This document shows, piece after piece, positions 1-7,784 of a stretch of 16,056 nucleotides of DNA. Positions within the stretch are counted from its first letter, which is position 1. The number at the start of each line of letters is the position of its first letter. The translations under genes were made by a program, and so were the position numbers. This DNA comes from Jimgerdemannia flammicorona. Taxonomy: Eukaryota > Mucoromycota > Endogonomycetes > Endogonales > Endogonaceae. The stretch is taken from the NCBI GenBank assembly GCA_003990745.1, contig RBNI01003346.1, positions 1 to 16,056 on the forward strand, read 5' to 3'. Below the pieces are notes generated by a model that made no database searches, was not told where the DNA came from, and was given only the letters and a program-made list of their open reading frames with translations.

Positions 1-809
1 GTAACTCCAACGGGTGCTTCTATGGTAATGGGTGGACCTTCAAATATCTCCATAAGACTCATTAGGTGACCTTGATGGTTGTCTCGGAGTGGGGTGGTGT
101 GGAAACCTGGCTGAGTGGGTTCGGTTTATTGGCTTCCTACAGCGACGCGGTTGCTGCCGGTAGAGTTGGCTACTTCAGATTCTATCCAGTCAGTATCTTC
201 AGTTGAAAGGCAGGAGAGGCTACCAGCCATTACTCCTTGCAGGTGTGCTATGGCCCAGGGAATATGGCGGAAGATTTGGTGGACATGGAGGGCTCTCTTG
301 ATTAGCCGGCTAGTGGTTATCAATTCGGTAATGAGGCCTTCCCGGTCATCTTCTTGAGTCTCATTACAAAGGCGGTATCCGATTTCATAGTCATGCCAGA
401 GGGTCATTCATTCAGTAGTGTCTTTGAGCTGCTGGGTCATTATATACCGGTAGTTGATGAAGTGTCCAAGGTCCTCGGTGTAGAAGTTCAAGTGCTCAGA
501 AGTATCTGAGCGCCAGATGGCCTTCTTGATAGCTTCAAAGATTAGGGTCTTTGGGCCAGGCAAAGGGGTAGAGCGGCGGGAGGTCTGGTTGGATCGGCGA
601 ATGGGGGGCATTGTATGATGGATACTTGGTTCTTTGGTACGGATCCCTGAGGCGGAGTATGGTTCCTTAAATAACATGGTCTTCATTTTGGCTCGGATCA
701 TCTTGTCTTCTTTTGGGATGATCACCTAATGGGTCAGGCTGTCTATTTGATTGTCACACCATTATGTCGTCTGATCTTAGTAGTCACCGGTACTCCATTG
801 TCAATTGCG
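1..809 (-). pseudogene. Decayed unknown coding region, interrupted by six stops, runs off the window's left edge
   Basis: One minus-strand frame stays protein-like from about 809 down to 1. It is broken by stops at 801-803 (TGA), 777-779 (TAA), 762-764 (TAA), 726-728 (TAG), 408-410 (TGA) and 126-128 (TAA). The amino-acid texture on both sides of each stop is coherent, for example WHDYEIGYRL just after the 408 stop and HIPWAIAHLQGVMAG further on. Every stop is one C-to-T change from CGA, CAA or CAG, so this looks like one gene eroded by transitions rather than several short ORFs. The longest open piece (699-701 ATG down to 411) is basic and then acidic; the next piece is helix-rich. I do not recognise the family. 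A transposon-encoded (gag-like or accessory) protein is my guess from the repeat-rich setting, but a mutated host gene is equally possible. No start or end of the original gene can be fixed. Confidence 0.5.
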
Positions 810-879
810 TATGTCACACTATATCAGAATTAGCTAAATTCTCTAATAAATCTCTAAAATAGAGAAATATGAGTGAAAA

Positions 880-1500
880 TCAACTAAGTCAATCAAAAAA
901 CATAACAATAACACCCACTATTCAAGCTTATTATCTATATCGATATGCTGTTTCTTCTTATATATTAAGTTGATAAAATCATTAACATTATGAGATATTG
1001 AGAGTATAATGATAACATTAATAGACTTATATGTCTTTTTCCAGATATATTCCATCTGATTCTTCTATTAATCAAATAAAGATTTTTTCAATACTTATGA
1101 CAGAAATAATATATATTGATATATAGATCTAAGGCTAAAGCTATGCTGTATAATAATGTTGTCTTATAGTAATACTTTAGAAGTTTTGTATATATATTCT
1201 CAGCAGTAGTAAGTATTATCTATAAAAAAATAAAAAATAAATTAAAATATATACATATGTATTACTTCTCAATTAATTACTAAATTAGTTCCTAAATTTA
1301 CAAATAAAATTACTTTCAAAATTATATATATATCTGATTAAAATGTTCACCAGTTTGATATATATCAATAATATCTTCAAGATGATCATACAGCTGATTA
1401 AATAGTATAATAACAGCCACTATTAAAGGATACTTCAAAGCTAACATTATAGTTCTCACTTTGGAAAAAGGCTTGAGAAATTAGCAAATTAATTTAAATT
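880..1500 (-). pseudogene. hAT-family transposase remnant (C-terminal half), heavily AT-mutated
   Basis: The stretch is strongly AT-rich. Read on the minus strand it gives two recognisable blocks. The first (1483 to 1324) reads FLKPFSKVRTIMLALKYPL and then FNQLYDHLEDI, which matches the usual hAT pattern of LLKPF, a T-L segment, KYPT, and a later N-L-DHLE. The second (1207 to 1052) reads YTKLLKYYYKT, then ALALDLYINIYYF, then KYWKN, matching the hAT pattern of KL-KYY-KT followed by LDPR-K--YF. The expected LDPR is LDLY here, and in-frame stops separate the blocks, so the gene is dead. The hAT dimerisation region should follow further left but is too degraded to call. The assignment rests on my recall of family patterns, not on a search. 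The AT bias fits C-to-T and G-to-A mutation of a once normal coding sequence. Confidence 0.5.
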
Positions 1501-1563
1501 GTTACTATATATCTGCTCATTTGCTTATCTATAGTACATAATATATTGTAATATACCTGGCTC

Positions 1564-1580
1564 AATGGAGGCAAATTATA
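1564..1580. repeat. Left target-site duplication of the 1581-2807 retroposon
   Basis: The sequence AATGGAGGCAAATTATA here is repeated at 2807-2823, immediately after the poly(A) tail. The first two A residues are ambiguous in the right copy because they merge with the tail, so the duplication is 15 to 17 nt. This length is typical of LINE-mediated insertion. Confidence 0.85.
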
Positions 1581-2721
1581 TGCCCCTTTCTCTACTACCT
1601 TACCGGTTACAATGGTTTGGTAGGCAGCCTTCCAAGTCCACTTTCCACAATTATTACCCCCTCTACCTCAGGTTGGTTTGCTGTACCTATTGCAGGGCAG
1701 TGGGAGGGAGGCAATGGTAATGAGTTGCCCCTTTATTGGTATCAGATCAGTGTCTTCTCCACTTTTTCATGGTTTCTGGTGCCTTTAGCTGTGTCTGGAG
1801 TGCATCTGTTTTGGTGTGGTGCCTTCTTTCTTTTGCCGTCACCAACATGGTGGTGTCTCAGTATGTCTCGGACTACGTAGGGAGTTGGCTGACCTTGGGC
1901 ATCAAGTACTCAGTGTAGGTTACCTGCAGGTCCTCAGTGCCTGTGGTGGGGCCCTCTGGCTTTGGTGAGCTTCCTGGTGAGCATGGTTCTAGTATAGGTG
2001 ACTGCTTTTTGGGTGTTGTCAGGATGGGAGGGGAGATGGCCATCACAGATAGGAGGAAGGGTGATAATAGTGAACCAGTAGGGTGCCAGGCTGGGGGCAG
2101 TTGTTGGGACTGGGGTGGGTGCTGCTTTGGTGGGGCCTTTTGATTGGTGCGGTGTGGTTAGGTGGTAGGTGACACTCTCAGCTTCTTTTGGCAGGTTGGT
2201 GGGTTAGGCCCCAGTTGTCAGGGGGGGTTGGGAGGCCCAAGGCTATCCATTTCAGGCATCTTGGCTACACTCAACTGGAACTGGGAGCTGACATAGCAAT
2301 GTGATCGAGGCCCACAGGCTTGAGTAGTAGAGTATTGGGGGTCTCCTCCCACCTCACATATAAGTCCTTTACTTACCTCAACTGGGAGAACCAGGCCCTA
2401 CCCACTGTGTTGTACTTTAATGAGAGTTTTTCTTTGCCTGTCGCTCTCTTTGGGGTGGCAGGGGCTATTCTATTCAGCTCGGGCATGGCCTTGTACATAC
2501 ATTGGGTTCTCGGGTGTGTGCTTTCAGTCATTGGCATATGGCTGGGTTTCCCCTGGTAGTAGGGAGAGCATAGTGTGCAGAATGAGGTGCAGGCCAATAT
2601 AGGCCCTGCTGTGCCTGGCATGGTTGAGCTGCTGGACAATAGCTAGCCTAGGTTAATGGGGAGGCAGTGCTTGATGGGTGGTGGGGGAGGGTTTTGGCCT
2701 ATATAGTCTAGGTTCCCTTCC

Positions 2722-2727
2722 AATAAA
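2722..2727 (+). promoter_or_regulatory. Polyadenylation signal AATAAA of the retroposon source transcript
   Basis: A canonical AATAAA sits about 24 nt upstream of the first A of the tail at 2751. This is normal spacing for a eukaryotic cleavage and polyadenylation signal and supports an mRNA-derived insertion in the plus orientation. Confidence 0.65.
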
Positions 2728-2750
2728 AATCTGCGGAACTTGAGTCCGTT

Positions 2751-2774
2751 AAAAAAAAAAAAAAGGAAAAAAGA

Positions 2775-2807
<33 letters not shown>
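2751..2807 (+). repeat. A-rich tail of the retroposon
   Basis: About 57 nt of nearly pure A are interrupted only by a GG, and by a short GATAT segment near 2773. The tail ends exactly at the right target-site duplication. Its good preservation compared with the transition-rich surroundings suggests a relatively young insertion. Confidence 0.85.
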
Positions 2808-2811
<4 letters not shown>

Positions 2812-2823
2812 AGGCAAATTATA
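2807..2823. repeat. Right target-site duplication of the 1581-2807 retroposon
   Basis: This is an exact second copy of the 1564-1580 sequence, abutting the poly(A) tail. Sequence after it (ataaggttggggg) continues the old repeat, whose uninterrupted but mutated counterpart is at 4536-4570. Confidence 0.85.
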
Positions 2824-2890
2824 AGGTTGGGGGTTGATGTAGTTTGGCTTAAGCCCCCAGTTACTTTGTTAAAAATAACAAAATGTTCTG
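2808..2890 (+). repeat. Interspersed repeat family, copy A (split by the retroposon)
   Basis: The segment through GGCTTAAGCCCCCAGTTACT and on to AACAAAATGTTC is repeated at 4585-4623 and in part at 9723-9746. The upstream part of this copy is the segment ending at 1580; the retroposon separates the two halves. Compared with copy B it keeps G and C where B has A and T. It may be the edge of an LTR or of another dispersed element; the true ends are not visible. Confidence 0.75.
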
Positions 2891-4460
2891 GGTGTTTAGT
2901 GGTATAATAGTCAAAGCTGGATATCTGCAAGCGATTTCCTTATTGGGATGTGTTCTTGGGTGTAGCGGCGATTTTGTATGTGGCGGACTGGTAATTTTAG
3001 CAGTTCTCCTTGTGCGATTTCTGCGTTTGTGTAGCGCGACGATCTCTGTGTGGCGCAATGAACTCCAAAAGTATGCGATTTCTGGTGGATAACTTGATTT
3101 GGCGCAGATTCTCCTAAATCGGTGGACTTCTTGAATGTCGCGGATTCTTCTGAATCGGCTCACTGGGAATTGTACTGGCGGCGGATAATTCGGATAACTC
3201 GGATAACTCGGATGTATCGGATTCTCCTTGAATCGGCGGTTTACTGGGAATAGAGGATGGCGCGGATTCTTCTGTACCGGGCTCACTGGGAACGGATGAA
3301 TAACTTGGCGGCGGATAATTCAGATAACTCGGATAATTCGGATGACGCGGATTCTTCCTGAATTGGCAGGCTTCTGGGAAATAACTCGGATTCTTGTCAA
3401 AGACTGGCTTCGTTTGCGCGGGGTTACATTGTAGACTGGCTCCACTGCGAAGTTGCGTCAGATAGACTGGCTTGGTGACAAGGATCGGGTTCTCTGGGAA
3501 TGCGGGATAATTTGATAATGGTGGAGTTCTTCACTCGAACTTGGTGGTATATATTCTCTTCTGAATTTATATAAAGAATACTAATAGAAATTCTCTGAGA
3601 TTTATCTTCATACTTATAATGAATTCTTGAGTTTATAATAAGTTTTAGTTTCTGCATACTTTTTAATAAACCAGTTGGAGATGGCTTTATATAGTTCTGT
3701 ATAGTATTATACATTAGCTATGACTTTTTCTAAATCAGAGTTTAGATTATTTAATATTCTGGTAAAGATTCCTTTAGCTGGCTCTCTTAGTTGTACTTTG
3801 AAGACTATAATTTACTTTCAGGAAATAAGGTTTCTCAGGACTGCAATTCCTTTAATAGTATTTAAGAATTCTCTTAGATCTTCTCTTAGATATTCTCTAA
3901 ATATAAGTAGTAGTGATATCATTTTGTTATCACTATCTTCTAGATCTTTCTCAGTATCTGAATCTGTTTCAGTTATTGTTTCTATAGGTATAATAAGTCT
4001 TATTAAGCTGCTAAAAGTTGAAGAGAGAATACTTAGTCTTTAAAACACTGAACTTTCCTTAATATTCTTGAGAGTACTAGGTTTAGAGAGTCTGCTGGTT
4101 CTTATAATAGGTAGGACTTCTAGAGAGTATCAAAATTAGTGAATGTGATCTTCAAGTTCTTATTTAAGATTGTCAAAATTTTAAATAGAGTTATTTATAT
4201 TATCTGGTTAATTTGGCTGAGTAGATTTCTTTGTGATAAGTCTGCTAGTACTTTTGGTCTGTTTATGAACTATATATGGTCTTAGTGACTAACTGATAAT
4301 GATAGAGAGTTCTATACTATACTGGCCTTCTGTTGAGATTTTTCTAATAGTGGATAGTTAGTAAGTCTTAAGATGATTACTTCTCTTTCTATTCAAATAC
4401 TACTAATGATATTTTCTCCTATAATAGTAGAGATTAGTACTATATCAAATATATCCATTT
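2891..4460 (-). pseudogene. Decayed minus-strand transposon-like coding region with Ser/Glu/Leu repeats
   Basis: Reading leftwards on the minus strand, an ATG at 4460 (MDIFDIVLISTIIGE) opens a protein-like but stop-ridden path. It continues through TETDSDTEKDLEDSD near 3950, then ELYKAISNWFIKKYAETK near 3670, then a basic and Ser/Pro-rich part. It ends in a repeated Ser/Glu/Pro/Leu section (SELSELSELSAAS) at 3380-3170. Frames change at least once, so indels add to the stops. The right part is strongly AT-rich while the left part (2890-3540) is nearer 50% GC. I read this as a degraded element protein, perhaps gag-like with a PEST-like linker, because it lies between two copies of a dispersed repeat. 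No enzyme motif (protease, RT, integrase, transposase triad) is seen, and the family is not recognised. Confidence 0.35.
3177..3380. repeat. Two 74-bp direct repeats at 130-bp spacing, with an internal 9-bp tandem repeat
   Basis: Positions 3177-3250 and 3307-3380 match closely from ggcggcggataatt to ctgggaa. Inside each, the 9-mer ggataactc occurs three times in tandem, with small changes in the second copy. Related shorter motifs (cggattcttctg ... cactgggaa) occur at 3141-3169 and 3263-3292. On the minus strand the 9-mer codes Glu-Leu-Ser repeated, so the repeat is in codon units and probably lies in former coding sequence. Confidence 0.8.
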
Positions 4461-4535
4461 TGACAATTTGGTTCTTATAAGCTAAAAAGTTAAAAAATCT
4501 TCCCAGTTGAGTCTTTAAATATAATATATCCACTC

Positions 4536-5420
4536 AATAGAGATAAATTATAAGATTGGAGCATCTATATATATATATTGACTTGAGTCTCTAGTTACTT
4601 TGTCAAAAAGTAACAAAATGTTCAAAGATTTCTAATTATAAAGATATAAGTTCTCTTATTTATATAATATAGATGATTTTGATAAGTTTATAATTAGGTA
4701 TCAATTTGGTATAATATGAGATTTCTCAAAATGATGGCAATTCTTTAGACTTTATCTAATAAACAGATTAAAATATTGTAGATTTCTCAAGTTCTTAAGA
4801 CTTAGTCTAGTAAATATATATACTAAAATTGGATTTTCAAACTATATCTAGCAAATATATCAAAATTAGCTAACTTCTTTTAATAAATAAGTTATATCAG
4901 TTGACTGCTTTGTTTGCATAAATAAGTTTACTATAAAGATATATCTTACTAACTAGCTTAGTTATAACAAAATATAGCAGACTTCTCTTTAGATTTAATT
5001 TATTAAATAGACCAAAAATGGAGTAGACTTATTTATATCAGAAAGTAGACTGGAGTGTAATTTAGAATATAGCTCACAATCTCTTAAATAGTAGGTATAT
5101 ATTTCTCTTAAGTATTTCAATTCTTTCTAGATTAAGTAGCTCTTGATAGATATAATTCTTAAAGTATAATAAGCAGACTTACTTTTGCTTTTGAATTTAG
5201 CTTTTAAGACTGAGGTTTATTCACTCTTATGACTGAGGTATTTTATATAAGTATAGTTACTATCTGGTTACTATCTGAATAATTATTAAATATATAGTAA
5301 TACTAATTTAGAAAAGTATGACTTGTAGTTTATAAGTAAGAATAGTGTTCTTAAGTATAAATAGTATTCTAAAGTGAAAATATATTCTAGTCTATAAATA
5401 GTATTTGTCCTAATTTAGTA
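4536..5420 (+). repeat. Interspersed repeat family, copy B (heavily transition-mutated)
   Basis: The left end (ctcaatagagataaattata) is the uninterrupted counterpart of the retroposon's insertion site, and the part to 4623 matches copy A. The part from about 4750 to 5320 matches copy C (about 9826-10130), most clearly gactgaggtttattcactct and the later gttactatctggtt. Differences against copies A and C are mostly G-to-A and C-to-T, giving very low GC. No ORF survives. It is probably a degraded LTR or non-coding part of a retroelement. Confidence 0.7.
4750..5012 (+). repeat. Degenerate short tandem motif inside copy B
   Basis: A motif of the type ctaataaacagattaaaat recurs around 4757, 4810, 4853 and 4993, each followed by a short AT-rich spacer and often by a gacttct-like block. 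Copy C has one less mutated version at 9831 (ctggtaagcagaccaaaatc). Spacing is irregular (about 40 to 140 nt) and identity is low, so this is an eroded tandem array. Confidence 0.4.
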
Positions 5421-5790
5421 TATCAGAATATTTAAGTAGTTCATAGTATAAGAGATAACTATATAAAGTATCTATACTAGATATTTTATATATTATCTAA
5501 CTATATTATAATATTTACTTATTATAATATATATATATATATATATTTAATATTAAGTATCTTATCTTAACTAGTTAAAACTTCTTTAGTTATCTTTTAC
5601 TATATCTTCTTAATATTTTCTTTATATTTCTTTTTATTTATAAGATTCTTCTAAATTCTTTTTTTAAATTTTAAAATATCTTCCACTCAAGTATATCTAA
5701 CAGGTGATTTATCATTTTAATATTTGAGGTCATACTTTGAATGATGTCATCTAGGGTTTTGAGAGCTGTAAAGTTGGTTGGCCAATGTCT
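5421..5790. other. AT-rich spacer without genes, includes an (AT)10 run at 5527-5546
   Basis: Nothing coding can be read on either strand. The stretch has a pure AT dinucleotide run of about ten units and homopolymer T clusters around 5620-5670. It probably represents degraded repeat sequence grading into the promoter of the downstream gene. Confidence 0.6.
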
Positions 5791-5844
5791 ATAAATTCAA
5801 ATATTTCAGGATATTTAGGTGACATCAAGCAATATTGAGTAAAA

Positions 5845-5851
5845 TATAAAT
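5845..5851 (+). promoter_or_regulatory. TATA-like box upstream of the fucosyltransferase-like gene
   Basis: TATAAAT stands about 150 nt before the start codon at 6001. It is the best core-promoter candidate in a locally less AT-biased stretch, but AT-rich DNA makes chance matches common. Confidence 0.3.
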
Positions 5852-5869
5852 GCGAGTGCTTATCTTTTG

Positions 5870-5974
5870 ATCTGGCTGGGGTAGTAAATCTTAAATCTGG
5901 CTGGGGTTATAAATCTGGCTAGGTTAATAAATCTGGCTGGGGTAATAAATCTGGCTGGTGTAATAAATCTGGCT
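5870..5974 (+). repeat. 18-bp minisatellite in the promoter or 5' leader
   Basis: Units of atctggctggggtaataa start at 5870, 5895, 5913, 5931 and 5949, with a partial sixth (atctggct) at 5967. Units 2 to 5 are exactly 18 bp apart; unit 1 is separated from unit 2 by an extra 7 bp (atcttaa). Units vary at one to three positions, all in the GGGGT/TAATAA part. The array ends 26 nt before the start codon, so it lies between the TATA-like box and the coding region and is probably transcribed. Confidence 0.9.
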
Positions 5975-6000
5975 TGTAACGGAATAAGAAAACAGTCATC

Positions 6001-7784
6001 ATGTCAACAACTCAAGGAGAAATATACATACTTTTATTACCCAAACCTGGCAACACAGAAAATGACGGCGACGACGCTTCACACTTCGTCGACCCTGTTG
6101 CGGCTGCTCCCAAGAAGAGGACCGTAAAGATCTCACTGCTGATCCTCGGGTTCATCACCCTCGTGCTTTCGGCCTCTACCTTTGCGGGCGTCGGCTTTTC
6201 GCTTGCGTCGCGAGACTTCTCCATCGCAGAGTCGGGGAACTCATCTTGGAGCGTAAATTCGGCTCTCGGTAAGGTGGATCACAACGTCGGGTCCGAGGCA
6301 CCGGCGGATAAGGTGAATGAGACGGAGGCGCAGGTCAGAGCCAAGACGGAAATGGTTGATCGATTGTATTGTGGTCACTCGCCGTGTCAGTTTTTATTTA
6401 TGGCATATATTTCTGAGCAAGGTAAAGTGTAGAATATCCTTAATTCTTAGTAGCCTATTCTATTGTGAAATCATCTCATTAACACATTTCCTCTCTGCCG
6501 TTGTACGCAGAATCCAAAGCGCAATTGCACTTCAAAAACTGGGCGTTCCTCTCTGGTCTCCTGAATCGCACATTGGTCCTCCCTCAAGTCTACCGCTCGC
6601 GTATGGGCGCGTGCCATAAGTTCCCCTTTTTCAACTACTACTCCCCTTCCTTCCTGACCTCCAACGCTGCCTCCTTCTCCTATATCACGCATGCCGACTT
6701 CTTGTCTTGGTCGCGCGAGTACCCGCTCCCTGTGACGGCGCAGACCGTATACATGCATCGGCTCGACGTTGAAGAAAAACCGGCCAACTACAAACCCCCT
6801 TTGCTGGCCAACCTGAAGGGGAACACGTGTGCCAGGGATCAGTACGGGCTGGACTTCGCGTACGAGGCGTACGAGAACCCTCTGGTGGTGTTCAAGATGC
6901 ATGACTATTGGAAGGAGGATGGGAAGAAGAAGATGCTGGAGCATGTTCTGGGAACGTTAAATGATCCGGCTGTGACTTTTGGAAGGACGAATGAGACTAA
7001 AGGGGACAAGGCTAAGGTGATGATGGTCGATACGTATCTTGTGTGGTAAGCTCAATTCCCTTAATACTGATACATGTCGGCCCTTCAATCCAACCTAATC
7101 TCTGCGCAAACGCAATCCACCGTTGCCACTCCACCTGGCAGGGAGCCCTTCGTCCCCAACCCCGCTGCCCTGACCCCCATGGATTACAACGTGCACTGGC
7201 AAACCGTTGCCAAGAACATCGCCTCTCAGCTTTCACCATACGTCGCCATTCACTGGCGGATGGAGACGGTCCCCGCAGAGAACCTTCCACAGTGCGCGCG
7301 TGACCTCGTTAGCACAATACGCGAGCTTGACGGCATTTTCAACGTCTATCTGGCCACGGATTACCCGCTGCAGGACCATACTGCATCTGCCAACTCGGGC
7401 ACCTTCCGCAATATCCAGCCACAGCACCGCGAAGCTATTGATATTCTCAAGGAGGCCGTGGGGAACCTCACCTGGGCGTACCTGGTCTTTCAAGGCCCAC
7501 TTGCGGCGAATAGCACTGTGATCGGGAATCACACTTTACCAGTACCGCTAGATCCCGTTGCCCTCGCCGAGCACGACCGCCGTGCGCCTGGCGGGCGTGC
7601 GATACCTGTGGTGATTAAGAAAGATTTTGATAGGGGCTATCTGGCCATATTGGACAAGCTGGTGTCCGTCGAAGCGGACCATTTCATAGGGGCGACACCG
7701 CAACAATGCGGGCGTGGGTCCAGCAGTTTCACGGCACAGATCATAAAAATGCGCGCGGCGAGGGTAGGCAAGAAGGAAGAATAG
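6001..7784 (+). CDS. GDP-fucose protein O-fucosyltransferase-like type II membrane protein, three exons
   Basis: Exons are 6001-6421, 6511-7045 and 7142-7784, 1599 nt in total, giving 532 residues and a TAG stop. The start has A at -3. The N-terminus is short and cytosolic, with KKR at 38-40 before one membrane segment at about 44-66, so the enzyme is expected to face the Golgi or ER lumen. The luminal part carries ESKAQLHFKNWA (141-152), spanning the first splice, and NRTLVLPQV (159-167), both typical of this fungal family. It also has HWRME (356-360), like the His-x-Arg motif of O-fucosyltransferases, YLATDYP (388-394), and CGRGSSSFT (508-516) near the C-terminus. Known relatives transfer fucose from GDP-fucose to protein Ser/Thr; the fungal substrate is unknown, so the reaction is inferred. 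Several Asn-X-Ser/Thr sites are present. The gene is GC-rich and CpG-rich (13 CpG in 6661-6780), unlike its flanks, although the first 50 nt are AT-rich. It has no co-transcribed neighbour. Confidence 0.85.
6422..6510 (+). other. Intron 1 of the fucosyltransferase-like gene (89 nt, phase 1)
   Basis: Donor GTAAAG and acceptor TACGCAG. Splicing joins G and AA into the Glu codon of residue 141 and restores the conserved family motif SEQESKAQ. Without splicing the frame stops at 6430-6432. Confidence 0.85.
7046..7141 (+). other. Intron 2 of the fucosyltransferase-like gene (96 nt, phase 2)
   Basis: Donor GTAAGC and acceptor GGCAG; a branch-point-like CTAAT lies at about 7106. Splicing joins TG and G into Trp 319, giving YLVWEPFVPN. 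An unspliced reading hits TAA at 7047-7049. The acceptor is the first AG after the branch-like site. Confidence 0.85.

Larger units (their letters stand above)
1581..2807 (+). mobile_element. Poly(A)-tailed non-LTR retroposon insertion (about 1.2 kb, probably 5'-truncated)
   Basis: The element is bounded by a 15-17 nt direct repeat and ends in a long A-rich tail. A canonical AATAAA lies at 2722-2727, about 24 nt before the tail starts at 2751, as in a cDNA copied from a polyadenylated transcript. No long or recognisable ORF is present; the best plus-strand frame from ATG 1612 is about 87 codons and looks like chance. The plus strand is G-rich and C-poor (28 G and 6 C in 2101-2160), the same skew as the LINE at the right end of the window. 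It could therefore be a 5'-truncated LINE copy holding mainly 3' untranslated sequence. Alternatives are a non-autonomous element or a processed pseudogene moved by the LINE machinery. The LINE's own 3' end lies outside the window, so these cannot be separated here. Confidence 0.8.

Noticed and set aside
2643..2930. Minus-strand ORF with a long Phe run
   Set aside because: The Phe run is the poly(A) tail read backwards; the ORF spans the retroposon boundary and is not a gene.
3720..4043. 107-codon plus-strand ORF rich in Ser, Leu and Ile
   Set aside because: The minus strand in the same interval reads as a more protein-like, acidic sequence belonging to the decayed 2891-4460 region. The plus frame looks like its shadow in AT-rich DNA.
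5870..5974. Regular array considered as CRISPR-like
   Set aside because: The units are directly adjacent with no unique spacers and the context is fungal, so it is a minisatellite.
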